64,000 nt of DNA from an uncultured Hyphomonas sp. (GTDB lineage Bacteria > Pseudomonadota > Alphaproteobacteria > Caulobacterales > Hyphomonadaceae): the NCBI RefSeq assembly GCF_963678875.1, contig NZ_OY787456.1, forward strand, positions 1,984,001 through 2,048,000. Reading direction: 5' to 3'. The notes under the pieces were generated by a model. It worked only from the letters and a program-made list of their open reading frames with translations. It ran no database searches and was not told the DNA's origin. The translations under genes were made by a program, and so were the position numbers. This document shows, piece by piece, positions 44,614-53,839 of the stretch; the stretch's first letter is position 1; every line of letters starts with the position of its first letter.

Positions 44614-45348
44614 ATGGCCACGCCGTTCGACCCCCGCAAATTCCGCTATGCGCATCGCGGCCTGTGGTCGGCGAACGGCCCGCCTGAAAATTCGCTGGAA
44701 GCGTTCCGGCTTGCCCGAACGGCCGGGCTGGGTATCGAATTCGATGTCCGCCCCGCGCGTGACGGCACGCCGGTCGTGTTCCACGACGACACGCTCGACC
44801 GCATGACCAGGCGTTCGGGTAAAACCGAAGACCTGAACGCCAAGGAATTGGGCCGGCTCTCGCTCGGAGGCTCGTCGGAACATCTTCCGACATTTCTCGA
44901 ACTCCTGCGGATCTGGCCCTACCAGCTGCCGCTCCTGACCGAGCTGAAGATCGACGGAAAGACCGATCCGGAAGCGTTTGCCCGCCGCGTCGGTGACCGT
45001 CTGGCGCACTGGAAAGGCTTTGCGGCAGCGATGAGTTTTTCCGAGAAGGCCGTCCGCGCGCTGCCCATGGGACTGATGCGGGGGCAGCTGATCGCGTCCA
45101 CTTCCAAAGTGGGTGAGGACGCGTTTGATGCCGTGCTCGAAAGGGCCATCTCGGACAGGATCGACTATCTCGCCGTCCACACAACAGACGTGGAACGCGC
45201 CGCCCTGAAATCACAGGGCAGCAACCTGCCCATCGTTGTCTGGACGGTACGGACCGAAGACGAGCTTGCCCGTTGCAAGGAACACGATGCCGCGGTGATC
45301 TTCGAACATATGAACCCGGAACTGGTCTCACAGCACCTGAACACCTAG
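44614..45348 (+). CDS. glycerophosphodiester phosphodiesterase family protein
   Basis: 244-residue TIM-barrel enzyme releasing glycerol 3-phosphate from phospholipid head groups. It has the paired-His pattern: AHRGLWSANGPPENSLEAF, then EFDVRPARDGTPVVFHDDTLDR, and the late VWTVRTEDEL. No signal peptide, so it acts in the cytoplasm. It follows the RidA-type gene by 2 nt and likely shares its transcript. Confidence 0.93.
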   Translation: MATPFDPRKFRYAHRGLWSANGPPENSLEAFRLARTAGLGIEFDVRPARDGTPVVFHDDTLDRMTRRSGKTEDLNAKELGRLSLGGSSEHLPTFLELLRIWPYQLPLLTELKIDGKTDPEAFARRVGDRLAHWKGFAAAMSFSEKAVRALPMGLMRGQLIASTSKVGEDAFDAVLERAISDRIDYLAVHTTDVERAALKSQGSNLPIVVWTVRTEDELARCKEHDAAVIFEHMNPELVSQHLNT

Positions 45349-45358
45349 ATTGGGAGCC

Positions 45359-46522
45359 ATGGACGAAACGAACTTCCGCATCGAAATCGTCACAGGGCTC
45401 GAAGAGGTCGCCCCGGATGCGTGGAATGCCGTCGCCAATCCGCCAGGTCTGCGCCGTGATCCATTCCTGAGCTGGGAATTCCTGGAGGCGTTGGAAAGTT
45501 CCGGTGCCGCAACCCCCGAAACGGGTTGGATTCCCCGGCACATTCTGGTGCGGGACGCGAACGATGTGTTGCGCGGCGCCATGCCGCTCTACGGCAAGAC
45601 GCATTCTCGCGGCGAGTTCGTTTTCGATCATTCCTGGGCCGACGCCTTCGAGCGCGCTGGCGGTGCCTATTATCCGAAACTGCTGAGCGCCGTGCCCTTC
45701 ACGCCTGTCACAGGGCGCCGGCGCCTCGCCGCACCCGGACCGGACGAGGCCCGGATCAAATCCCTGCTGCTGAATGCTGCAGTCAGTTTCGCGGAGCAGA
45801 ACAAGCTGTCATCGCTTCATATCAATTTCATGGAAGAGGATGACTCCCAGTCCCTGATGCTGAACGGTATGCTGTGCCGGACAGACCAGCAGTTCCACTG
45901 GCTCAATCAGGACTATGAAAGCTTCGATGATTTCCTGGCTGAGCTTTCGTCGTCGAAACGCAAGAATTTGCGCAAGGAACGCGCCAGGGCCCAGGAAGGG
46001 CTCGACTTCGTGCATGTGCGCGGCGGCGATATTACCGAAGCGCATCTCGATCGCTTTTACGACTTCTACATGGACACGGGCAGCCGCAAATGGGGCTCCC
46101 CCTATCTGACCCGGAGAACTTTCTCGCTCCTGCGGGAACGCATGGCTGACGACATGCTCTTTGTCTTTGCCATGGAAGACGGTGAAGCCATCGCGGGCGC
46201 GCTGAACATGATCGGCTCTGACACGCTCTACGGCCGATACTGGGGCACAATCGATCCACGTCCGATGCTGCACTTCGAAACCTGTTATTATCAGGCCATC
46301 GACTATGCGATTGCTCACGGTCTTCGCGTGGTTGAGGCTGGTGCGCAGGGCGGGCACAAGCTGGCGCGGGGATACGTCCCGGTACTGACTTACTCAGCCC
46401 ACTGGATTTCCCACCCCGGCCTGCGTGACGCAGTTGCAGACTATCTGGAACGCGAGCGCGCCGCGGTGGAGCATGACCTGGACTACCTCAATGAACGGAC
46501 GCCCTTTAAGAAGGGCCAATGA
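45359..46522 (+). CDS. FemAB-like/DUF482 acyltransferase-fold protein
   Basis: 387 residues of the GNAT-like family once called DUF482. It shows DAWNAVANPP, PRHILVRDANDVLRGAMPLY, FVFDHSWADAFERAGG, and a C-terminal EAGAQGGHKLARGYVP. The family is assumed to transfer aminoacyl or acyl groups but no reaction is proven. The ATG at 45359 is taken; a TTG at 45350 in the same frame is possible, and neither has an ideal ribosome site. It is 10 nt after the GDPD gene. Confidence 0.85.
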   Translation: MDETNFRIEIVTGLEEVAPDAWNAVANPPGLRRDPFLSWEFLEALESSGAATPETGWIPRHILVRDANDVLRGAMPLYGKTHSRGEFVFDHSWADAFERAGGAYYPKLLSAVPFTPVTGRRRLAAPGPDEARIKSLLLNAAVSFAEQNKLSSLHINFMEEDDSQSLMLNGMLCRTDQQFHWLNQDYESFDDFLAELSSSKRKNLRKERARAQEGLDFVHVRGGDITEAHLDRFYDFYMDTGSRKWGSPYLTRRTFSLLRERMADDMLFVFAMEDGEAIAGALNMIGSDTLYGRYWGTIDPRPMLHFETCYYQAIDYAIAHGLRVVEAGAQGGHKLARGYVPVLTYSAHWISHPGLRDAVADYLERERAAVEHDLDYLNERTPFKKGQ

Positions 46523-46570
46523 AGCAAGCCACGAAACATTCAATCAAATCCTGAAAACAAAGAAGTAAAG

Positions 46571-47005
46571 ATGACCCTCCACGACTCATACGATCCCAAC
46601 AACATCTTCGCGAAGATTCTCAAAGGCGAAATGCCGAGCATCAAGGTCTATGAGGATGACGTTGCTCTGGCCTTCATGGATGTGTTTCCGCAGAGCGAAG
46701 GACATACATTAGTCATTCCAAAACTGGTCCAGGCGCGGAACTTCCTCGACATGCCGTCAGACTATCTCGGCCAATATATGTTGAAGGTGCAGAAGGTCGC
46801 CCGCGCCGTCGAAAAGGCCCTGACGCCAGACGGGCTGATGGTCAGCCAGTTCAACGGCGCCCCGGCCGGGCAGACCGTCTTTCACCTGCATTTCCACATT
46901 ATCCCGCGCTGGGAAAACAAGCCGCTCGGCCGCCATGCCGAAGGCGGCATGGCGAAACCGGAAGAGCTGGAGCCAATCGCGGAAAAAATCCGGGCCGCGC
47001 TCTGA
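46571..47005 (+). CDS. HIT family hydrolase (HinT-like)
   Basis: 144 residues with the histidine triad HLHFHIIPRW and the N-terminal FAKILKGEMPSIKVYEDD of the Hint branch, which hydrolyses nucleoside phosphoramidates. It follows the FemAB-like gene by 48 nt and ends 3 nt before the convergent gatB stop. Confidence 0.94.
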   Translation: MTLHDSYDPNNIFAKILKGEMPSIKVYEDDVALAFMDVFPQSEGHTLVIPKLVQARNFLDMPSDYLGQYMLKVQKVARAVEKALTPDGLMVSQFNGAPAGQTVFHLHFHIIPRWENKPLGRHAEGGMAKPEELEPIAEKIRAAL

Positions 47006-47008
47006 CGC

Positions 47009-48520
47009 TTACAGGCCGAGCTTCGCTTTCAGGATATCATTGACGGCTTTCGGGTTGGCCTTGCCGCCCGAAGCTTTCATCACCTGCCCGACGAACCAAC
47101 CCATGGTCTTCGGCTTTTCTTTGACCTGTGCCACCTGATCCGGATTGGCCGCGATGATTTCATCGACGACCTTCTCGATGGCGCCAGTATCGGTGACCTG
47201 CTTCAGGCCGTGCTTCTCAACGATGTCTGCCGGCTTGCCTTCACCTGCGATCATCCGTCCAAAGACGTCCTTGGCAATCTTGCCGCTGATCGTATCGTTG
47301 GAGATGAGTTCAATCAGGCCGCCAAGATCGGCTGCCGAGACCGGGCTGTCAGACAGCTCCAGGCCTTCCTTGTTGAGATAGCCGAACAGCTCCTGCGTCA
47401 CCCAGTTGGCAGCAAGTTTCGCATCGCGTCCCTTGGCCACTTCCTCGAAGAAAGCCGCCTTGTCCGCTTCCGCCGTGAGCACACCCGCATCATAGCGGGT
47501 AAGTCCGTAGTCCGCCTCGAAACGCGCGCGCTTCTCATCCGGAAGTTCCGGCAGGGTCGTGCGGATTTCTTCGATCCATGCCTCTTCCACTTCCAGCGGC
47601 AAGAGGTCCGGATCCGGAAAATAGCGGTAGTCGTGCGCGTCTTCCTTGGAACGCATGGACCGGGTCTCGCCCTTGTTCGGATCGAACAGGCGGGTTTCCT
47701 GATCGACTTTGCCGCCTGCCTCGATGATCTCGATCTGACGGCGGGCTTCATACTCAATGGCTTGCTGGATGAAGCGGAACGAGTTCATGTTCTTGATCTC
47801 GCAGCGCGTGCCAAGATGCCCGAAGTCTCCGGTCTCGCGATATTTCTCGTACTGGCCGGGGCGGCAGACGGAGACGTTCACATCGGCGCGAAGGTTACCC
47901 TTCTCCATGTCGCCGTCGCAGGTGCCGAGCGCGATGACGATCGCGCGCAGCTTCTTCACATAAGCCGCCGCCTCTGCCGGCGTGCGCACATCCGGGCGGG
48001 ACACGATTTCCATCAGCGCCACACCGGACCGGTTCAGGTCCACATAGGTGGAGTTCGGATCCATGTCGTGGATGGACTTGCCGGCATCCTGTTCCAGGTG
48101 CAGGCGTTCGATCCGGCACGGGAAGGTATACGCCTCGCCGCCATGCGCAGGCTCCACGTCCACTTCGATCTCGCCTTCACCCACGATCGGATGCGCGAAC
48201 TGGCTGATCTGATAGCCCTGCGGCAGGTCAGGATAGAAATAGTTCTTCCGGTCGAACCGGCTGTAGTGATTGATCTGGGCTTTCAGGCCGAGCCCCGTCC
48301 GGATCGCCTGTTCGACGCAAAACTTGTTGATGACCGGCAGCATGCCCGGCATCGCCGCATCGACGAGGGAAACGTTGCAGTTAGGATCGGCGCCAAAAGT
48401 GGTGGCGGCCCCGGAAAACAGCTTCGCATTGGAAGAAACCTGCGCGTGGACTTCTAGGCCCATCACCAGTTCCCATTCACCTGTGTCGCCCTTGATCGTG
48501 TAGGGGGTGCGTACAGACAT
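47009..48520 (-). CDS. gatB: aspartyl/glutamyl-tRNA amidotransferase subunit B
   Basis: Kinase and tRNA-binding subunit of GatCAB, which converts Glu-tRNA-Gln (and Asp-tRNA-Asn if needed) to the amide form. The 503-residue protein has MGLEVHAQV, FDRKNYFYPDLPQGYQISQ, YVDLNRSGVALMEIVS, and a helical plus YqeY-like C-terminus. The ATG is at 48520. It is separated from gatA by two small convergent genes, and gatA from gatC by two further genes. Confidence 0.97.
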   Translation of the reverse strand: MSVRTPYTIKGDTGEWELVMGLEVHAQVSSNAKLFSGAATTFGADPNCNVSLVDAAMPGMLPVINKFCVEQAIRTGLGLKAQINHYSRFDRKNYFYPDLPQGYQISQFAHPIVGEGEIEVDVEPAHGGEAYTFPCRIERLHLEQDAGKSIHDMDPNSTYVDLNRSGVALMEIVSRPDVRTPAEAAAYVKKLRAIVIALGTCDGDMEKGNLRADVNVSVCRPGQYEKYRETGDFGHLGTRCEIKNMNSFRFIQQAIEYEARRQIEIIEAGGKVDQETRLFDPNKGETRSMRSKEDAHDYRYFPDPDLLPLEVEEAWIEEIRTTLPELPDEKRARFEADYGLTRYDAGVLTAEADKAAFFEEVAKGRDAKLAANWVTQELFGYLNKEGLELSDSPVSAADLGGLIELISNDTISGKIAKDVFGRMIAGEGKPADIVEKHGLKQVTDTGAIEKVVDEIIAANPDQVAQVKEKPKTMGWFVGQVMKASGGKANPKAVNDILKAKLGL

Positions 48521-48721
48521 GCTTTCCTCGATTGGTCACGGCAGAATCCGGACCTTTTACCCCCCTGCGGTCGCCCCTGTCGAGCCGTGCTGACACTGCA
48601 CAAGGCACTGAAATATCCGGTTTTATGGACTTGCCGGAAACTAGGGGGTTTTCCTTAGTCGCAATGTGCGGCAAATTTGCACGACTGCTTCGGGAGGAAG
48701 CGAGAAGAGGAAAAACAAAGA

Positions 48722-49108
48722 ATGCTCTTCAAAATGATCCTTGATGGCGCCAGCGACGACGAGCGTCACATTGCGCAGGGCTTCCTGCGTCACATCATTG
48801 CGGGGTTCGCCATTGGCCTGATTTTCGGTGGCACCATGTTCGGCGCGCTGTTCCTGACGCTCGGCAATCTGGACATGAACATTCCGATCCTGTTCATCCT
48901 GGCCATGTTGCTTCAGTTCGGCCCGATCGGCGGCCTTATTGGTGCTGGCGTCCACGTGACCCGCATTGCAGACCGGGGTGAGAAACCTGCCGATGAAGAT
49001 GAAGGGCCGCGGGGCGGCACGAAAGCGCCAGCCGTGACCGCCATGGATCAGGCCGCTTCGAGCCGCAGGAAAGCGCCTAAAGCTTCCCCTGTTCCTTCGC
49101 TTGCCTGA
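48722..49108 (+). CDS. small membrane protein of unknown function
   Basis: 128 residues with two long hydrophobic helices (about 24-48 and 52-78, LFLTLGNLDMNIPILFILAML) and a charged C-terminal tail. I do not recognise the family. The ATG at 48722 has GAGGA about 10 nt upstream; a longer frame begins with TTG. The last 32 nt overlap the 3' end of the opposite-strand gene that ends at 49077. It is divergent from gatB. Confidence 0.65.
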   Translation: MLFKMILDGASDDERHIAQGFLRHIIAGFAIGLIFGGTMFGALFLTLGNLDMNIPILFILAMLLQFGPIGGLIGAGVHVTRIADRGEKPADEDEGPRGGTKAPAVTAMDQAASSRRKAPKASPVPSLA

Positions 49109-49526
49109 CCCGCTCAGCCCGCGCAGCCATCCGGTCCTTGATCGGGGCGGCCTGGGAGACACGCGTTGACGGCGCTTCATCGGACTCCGCTTCAGTGACT
49201 GGTTCCGGCTCCGCTTCCATCTTGCCTTCGGCGATAAGCTTTTTGCGGCGCGCCGCGACGCGTGCCGCCCGGGCCGACTGCGCGGGTGAGACTTTCGTTT
49301 TCAGGAAACGGCGGCCTTCACCAACAGATGTATCCTGTCTCCGCTCACGGCGTTTCAGCACGCCATCGATACGCCATGCGACATAGGCCGCGACGGCCAC
49401 AGCTGCCAGCCACAACGGGGTAGACTTCGAATCCATCAGGCTGAAATCGGCCTGCATGGTTGCGGTCGCAATCATCCCGATCGAGATGACCAGCATGATG
49501 CCAAACAATACAAGAAAGCGGTTCAT
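49077..49526 (-). CDS. small membrane protein of unknown function with basic coiled tail
   Basis: 149 residues: two membrane segments (about 5-22 and 34-49) and a long Arg/Lys/Ala/Glu-rich C-terminal part likely to be helical. The family is not recognised. The ATG at 49526 gives MNRFLVLFGIML as a plausible membrane anchor; the open frame upstream has no support. It lies 10 nt downstream of the gatA stop on the same strand and could be cotranscribed with it. Confidence 0.65.
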   Translation of the reverse strand: MNRFLVLFGIMLVISIGMIATATMQADFSLMDSKSTPLWLAAVAVAAYVAWRIDGVLKRRERRQDTSVGEGRRFLKTKVSPAQSARAARVAARRKKLIAEGKMEAEPEPVTEAESDEAPSTRVSQAAPIKDRMAARAERVRQAKEQGKL

Positions 49527-49536
49527 GGCGCGAAGC

Positions 49537-51009
49537 CTACCACCACTTCTCCGGTCTGGCCACGAAACCGGCTGCGCGTTCCAGTTCGCCGCCAACGCGG
49601 AAACAGGCCGACTCGTCCAATGCCTTGCCGATCACCTGCAGGCCCAGCGGCAGCCCATCGGATGACAGGCCCGCAGGCACGGAAATGCCCGGAAGCCCAG
49701 CGAGGTTTGTCGTCACGGTGAAGACGTCGTTGAGGTACATATCCACCGGATCACCGCTCTTTTCACCGAAAGCGAACGCCGGTGACGGGCAGGTTGGCGT
49801 CAGGATCGCATCGCAGCTTTCGAAGGCATCGACGAAGTCGTTCAGGATCTTGGTACGCACCTTCTGCGCCCGCAGGTAATAGGCGTCATAATAGCCGGAC
49901 GAGAGCACGTAAGTGCCGATCATCAGGCGGCGCTGAACCTCCCGGCCGAAGCCATCTGCACGGGTGGCCTCATAGGTCTGGGTCAGGTTGTTGCCGTCGA
50001 CACGGGCGCCGTACCGCATGCCGTCATAGCGCGCGAGGTTCGACGAGGCTTCTGCGGGCGCCACGATGTAATAAGCCGGAAGGGCATATTTCGTATGCGG
50101 CAGGCTTATGTCGACAATCTCGGCGCCAGCAGCCTTCAGCCACGCGACGCCCTGCTCCCACAGAGTGTTCATTTCCGCGTTCAGGCCATCGAGCCGGTAT
50201 TCCTTCGGAATGCCGATGCGCATGCCTTTGACACCTTTGGAAACGTCCGCGCGCCAATCCGGCTGATCGACTTTGAGCGACGTTGAATCCTTCGGGTCGT
50301 GGCTGCACATCACGTCGAGGAGAATCGCGGAATCCTCGACTGTTTTCGCGATCGGGCCTGCCTGATCCAGCGAAGACGCAAATGCGACCATGCCCCAGCG
50401 GCTGGCCCGGCCATAGGTCGGCTTGATACCGACTGTTCCGGTGAACGCTGCCGGCTGGCGGATGGAACCACCCGTGTCGGATGCCGTCGCAGCGAGGCAA
50501 AGATCCCCGGAGACCGCCGCAGCCGATCCACCGGACGAACCACCAGGTGTCAGGCCAGCATTGTCGCCCTTCCGGCGCCACGGGTTGATCGGCGGACCGA
50601 ACCGGGAAGTCTCGTTGGAAGACCCCATGGCAAACTCGTCCATGTTGAGCTTGCCGAGCATGACAGCGCCTTCGTCCCACAGATTCTGTGTCACGGTCGA
50701 CTCATAGGTCGGAGTGAATTCGCCAAGGATATTGCTGCAGGCTGTCGTGCGGACATCCTTCGTGCAGTAAAGGTCCTTCACGCCAATCGGGGCACCTTCA
50801 AGCTTTCCACCCTCGCCATTTGCCAGGCGAGCGTCTGCTTTGTCAGCCATTTCCAGCGCCTTTTCCGGCGTCTCCACGACGTAGGCGTTCAGGACCCGGG
50901 AGCTTTCAATGGTCTGGATAAAGTCCTGCGTGATCTCCCGGGACGAGAATTTCTTCGCCTTCAGGCCATCCAGGGCATCTGCAAGGGTCAGCTTCGTCAG
51001 ATCGGTCAT
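49537..51009 (-). CDS. gatA: aspartyl/glutamyl-tRNA amidotransferase subunit A
   Basis: Amidase subunit of GatCAB that frees ammonia from glutamine. In 490 residues it has the Ser-cisSer-Lys triad in GVKDLYCTK, GGSSGGSAAAV and ASDTGGSIRQPA. The ATG at 51009 begins MTDLTKLTL. In most alphaproteobacteria gatC lies directly upstream; here two plus-strand genes intervene. Confidence 0.97.
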   Translation of the reverse strand: MTDLTKLTLADALDGLKAKKFSSREITQDFIQTIESSRVLNAYVVETPEKALEMADKADARLANGEGGKLEGAPIGVKDLYCTKDVRTTACSNILGEFTPTYESTVTQNLWDEGAVMLGKLNMDEFAMGSSNETSRFGPPINPWRRKGDNAGLTPGGSSGGSAAAVSGDLCLAATASDTGGSIRQPAAFTGTVGIKPTYGRASRWGMVAFASSLDQAGPIAKTVEDSAILLDVMCSHDPKDSTSLKVDQPDWRADVSKGVKGMRIGIPKEYRLDGLNAEMNTLWEQGVAWLKAAGAEIVDISLPHTKYALPAYYIVAPAEASSNLARYDGMRYGARVDGNNLTQTYEATRADGFGREVQRRLMIGTYVLSSGYYDAYYLRAQKVRTKILNDFVDAFESCDAILTPTCPSPAFAFGEKSGDPVDMYLNDVFTVTTNLAGLPGISVPAGLSSDGLPLGLQVIGKALDESACFRVGGELERAAGFVARPEKWW

Positions 51010-51148
51010 CGTAGCGGGTCTCCGGCAATTCTGCCCGCCTGCTATGACGGCTTGAGCCGAAAGTTCAAGTCTCTGTGAGAGTGCTTGTCAGGTAGATATC
51101 AGTTCGTCACACCATTGTGAGGCCGGAATTGACCAGATGGAGATCAGC

Positions 51149-51619
51149 ATGCGCCTCAACCTGCCCCTTGCCGCCGCGATGATTGCCCTTGCCGGTTGCG
51201 CCACCACGGACGGTTCGGACCGAAAGCCGACTGGTATTGCGAAATACGCCGATGACCCGCGTCTCGGCGAGGAAGTCGACCGGATATGTTTTGCCAGCAA
51301 TATCGACAGCTTCGGAGACAACACACGGGACACCTTCACCGTCAGAGAAGGACGGGATCACTATCTGATAGAGGTGTTCGGCACCTGCACGTCGCTGAAC
51401 CATGCCGTGACCATGGCGATCGGCTCGTCCACCAACTGTCTCACCAACGGTGACAGCATCATCGTGTCTGATTCCCTGATGCCTCGCCGTGACCAAACAT
51501 TCAGCACAACCCGCTGTCTGGTGAAATCGATGCACAAATGGGATCCCAAGGCGGAAGAAGCCGAGGAAGGACCTGACACAGGCTCGACAGAATCCGACAT
51601 GCCCCCAGAAGATTCCTGA
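51149..51619 (+). CDS. DUF6491-type lipoprotein
   Basis: 156 residues with a lipobox LAGC (Cys17) after MRLNLPLAAAMIALAG, so probably lipid-anchored. The rest resembles the DUF6491 family: DRICFASNIDSFGDNTRDTF, REGRDHYLIEVFGTC, and cysteines likely to pair. The function is unknown. The ATG at 51149 is preferred to one at 51137 because GGAG sits 6 nt before it and the signal is better formed. It lies between gatA and gatC on the opposite strand. Confidence 0.8.
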   Translation: MRLNLPLAAAMIALAGCATTDGSDRKPTGIAKYADDPRLGEEVDRICFASNIDSFGDNTRDTFTVREGRDHYLIEVFGTCTSLNHAVTMAIGSSTNCLTNGDSIIVSDSLMPRRDQTFSTTRCLVKSMHKWDPKAEEAEEGPDTGSTESDMPPEDS

Positions 51620-51653
51620 TGCCGGGCTTTGCGGGTCATGGTATGTGACCCGC

Positions 51654-52037
51654 ATGTTCCCAGACAATCAGGCCTCGTTGGTCGAGGTGAAGCAATCTCC
51701 CCTGCACGGCCGCGGTCTGTATGCGGTCGGCGATCTTGCTGCTGGCTCCAGGATCGGCACGTGGCCAACGCTTATCCTCAGCGCCGAAGACACGGACCAG
51801 ATCCGGTCCACGCGCCTCTACCACTACGTGTTCTATGTAGATGAAAGCACGGAAGGCGCCATGCGCGCCGCCATCGCGTTCGGTCCGATCTCCATGTGCA
51901 ACCACTCCACGGAGGCCAACGCGATCTTCACTGTGGATGCGGATGCTGCGACAGTTACCCTGTCGGCCTGCCGCGATATCGCCGCCGGTGAAGAAGTCCT
52001 GATTGATTATGGAGACTTCGCCGCCGAAGCAGTGTGA
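51654..52037 (+). CDS. SET-domain protein
   Basis: 127 residues, essentially one SET domain: VKQSPLHGRGLYAVGDLAAG at the N-terminus, the cofactor-binding MCNHSTEANA, and AGEEVLIDYGDF at the end, as in lysine methyltransferases. The pre-SET and post-SET parts are missing, as in other short bacterial members. The target is unknown. The start is ATG 51654 or GTG 51645; neither has a clear ribosome site. It is 34 nt after the DUF6491 gene. Confidence 0.85.
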   Translation: MFPDNQASLVEVKQSPLHGRGLYAVGDLAAGSRIGTWPTLILSAEDTDQIRSTRLYHYVFYVDESTEGAMRAAIAFGPISMCNHSTEANAIFTVDADAATVTLSACRDIAAGEEVLIDYGDFAAEAV

Positions 52038-52040
52038 GCC

Positions 52041-52328
52041 TTACTCGACGGACTTCGGCACCACGAAGAAGCCGTCTTCGGTGCGAGGGGCGTTTGCCAG
52101 AATCTGATCCGGGATATTGCCGTCGGTGACCACATCGTCCCGCATCGGCAGCGTCGTCTCGACCACGGAAGTCAGAGGTTCCACATCGGAGACGTCGACT
52201 TCATTCAGCTGGTCAATCCAGCCAAGAATGCTGTTCAGTTCGCCAGCCAATTCATCAAGGTGGGCTTCGTCGACCGCGATACGCGACAGGCGCGCAACCT
52301 TGCGAACATCGTCCTTGGTGACACTCAT
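52041..52328 (-). CDS. gatC: aspartyl/glutamyl-tRNA amidotransferase subunit C
   Basis: 95-residue small subunit that clamps GatA and GatB. It has VRKVARLSRIAVDEAHLDELAGELNSIL in two short pieces and the C-terminal VEPLTSV, LPMRDD. The stop lies 3 nt after the stop of the convergent SET gene. It is divergent from ruvX. Its separation from gatA is unusual for the class. Confidence 0.95.
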   Translation of the reverse strand: MSVTKDDVRKVARLSRIAVDEAHLDELAGELNSILGWIDQLNEVDVSDVEPLTSVVETTLPMRDDVVTDGNIPDQILANAPRTEDGFFVVPKSVE

Positions 52329-52402
52329 GTGAACTCTCCGGAATTGCTGCCGCCCGAATACGCCATAGGCAACGCCCCATCAAGGCGCTATGTGGGCAGC
52401 CC

Positions 52403-52861
52403 ATGCCAGTCGTTGATGTTGCAGATTTCCCGCCTGCCGGTCCTCTCCTCGGGCTCGACCCCGGGACGAAAACCATTGGCGTGGCCTCCTGCGACGCCGT
52501 GCGCATGATCTCCAGCCCTGTTGAAACCATTCCGAAAGGACGGAAACTGGCACCCGTGCTGGAGCGTCTGTTCCTGCTTTATGACGACCGCCGTGCAGTC
52601 GGGCTTGTCCTCGGCTTGCCGCTCAACATGGATGGCACCGAGGGCCCGCGCGCGCAGTCTGTCCGCGCGCTGGCCTGGAACATCCTCAAACACCGGGATG
52701 TGCCGATTCTATTGCAGGACGAGCGCTTGTCCACGGCCGAAGCCGAATGGGCCATGCTGGAAGCCGACCTGTCCCGCAAGAAGCGCGCCGAGCGGATTGA
52801 TGCCTCGGCAGCGGCGATAATTCTCAAATCGGCGCTGGAACGGCTGGAGCGTGAAGCATGA
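52403..52861 (+). CDS. ruvX: RuvX/YqgF Holliday junction resolvase-like nuclease
   Basis: 152-residue RNase H-fold protein with acids in LGLDPGTKTIGVA, QDERLSTAEAE and RIDASAAAIIL, and LGLPLNMDG. Known roles are 5' end processing of 16S rRNA precursor and junction resolution. The stop overlaps the ATG of the AEC transporter gene (ATGA). It heads a run ruvX-AEC-pyrB-pyrC-plsY-dprA. Confidence 0.94.
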   Translation: MPVVDVADFPPAGPLLGLDPGTKTIGVASCDAVRMISSPVETIPKGRKLAPVLERLFLLYDDRRAVGLVLGLPLNMDGTEGPRAQSVRALAWNILKHRDVPILLQDERLSTAEAEWAMLEADLSRKKRAERIDASAAAIILKSALERLEREA

Positions 52862-53784
52862 GCGGCTTTCTCTACGCCCTGCTGCCGGTCATCGCGATTG
52901 TCACGCTGGGCCATATACTCTCAGTCCGGAAATGGATTCCCGCCGAAAGCTGGCGGGCGATTGAGCGGCTGTCCTACGTCGTCCTGTTTCCGGCCCTGAT
53001 TGTCCGAACTTTGGCGAATGCGCCTTTTGAGACTGCACCGTGGCGCTTGGCCGGGGCGTTGATCCTGTCCCAGTTCGCCCTTGCCGGTGTCGGCCTCCTG
53101 GGACGCTTCCTTCCCGGCATGCCTCGTCCGGCCGTCGGGTCCGTCATCCAGTCAAATGTCCGCTGGAACACGATGATCGGCCTGTCGATCGGCAGCCTCC
53201 TGTTCGGACAAGAAGGCCTGGCGCTCGTGACCATCGCCGCTGCCGCCATGATCCCGACAGCAAACGTGCTCTCTGTCTATGCCCTGATCGCCCACGCAGA
53301 CCGGCCGCACGGACCGGCACCCAAGCCGCTTCTCGCGCTGGTCAAGAACCCCATTGTCCTCGCCTGTATTGCAGGTCTCGGTCTTGCGACAGCGAATATC
53401 GAGCTGCCTGAACTGCTGGACGACAGTCTGGGGATTCTGGGCGATGCGGCGCTCGCACTTGGCCTGTTGTCTGCGGGCGCCGGCGTAGACCTGTCAGCCC
53501 TGCGCCGCGCCGGGCCGCGCACCTTCGGGTGGTCCCTCGTCAGGCTGATCGGCCTTCCTGTATTGGCCGTGGCATTCGGTGTGATGCTGGGTCTCTCCGG
53601 CGTTGCCCTGACGATTGCCGTGATCTGTGCAGCCACTCCGACGGCCACATCCTCCTACATCCTCGCTCGCGAACTCGGCGGGGACGCCCCGCTGGCGGCG
53701 AACCTGATTGCGGTCGAGACGGTTCTGGCAATGCTCACCATGCCCCTTCTCTACCTGGCGGTTACACAGCTTCCTCTCGCCTGA
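52858..53784 (+). CDS. AEC-family (auxin efflux carrier-like) transporter
   Basis: 308-residue membrane protein with about ten hydrophobic segments and the family's mid-protein helix break; it ends VIAVETVLAMLTMPLL in a form typical for bacterial AEC members. These export organic acids such as malate or malonate; the substrate is unknown. It overlaps ruvX by 4 nt. Confidence 0.9.
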   Translation: MSGFLYALLPVIAIVTLGHILSVRKWIPAESWRAIERLSYVVLFPALIVRTLANAPFETAPWRLAGALILSQFALAGVGLLGRFLPGMPRPAVGSVIQSNVRWNTMIGLSIGSLLFGQEGLALVTIAAAAMIPTANVLSVYALIAHADRPHGPAPKPLLALVKNPIVLACIAGLGLATANIELPELLDDSLGILGDAALALGLLSAGAGVDLSALRRAGPRTFGWSLVRLIGLPVLAVAFGVMLGLSGVALTIAVICAATPTATSSYILARELGGDAPLAANLIAVETVLAMLTMPLLYLAVTQLPLA

Positions 53785-53839
53785 GGGCTTGAAGCCCGGC
53801 GGAATCGGGCCTAAACCGCCAAAAATCGAAAGGGCCTCC

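Noticed and set aside
47210..48457. 415-codon frame antisense to gatB
   Set aside because: Shadow of gatB codon usage; no motif found.
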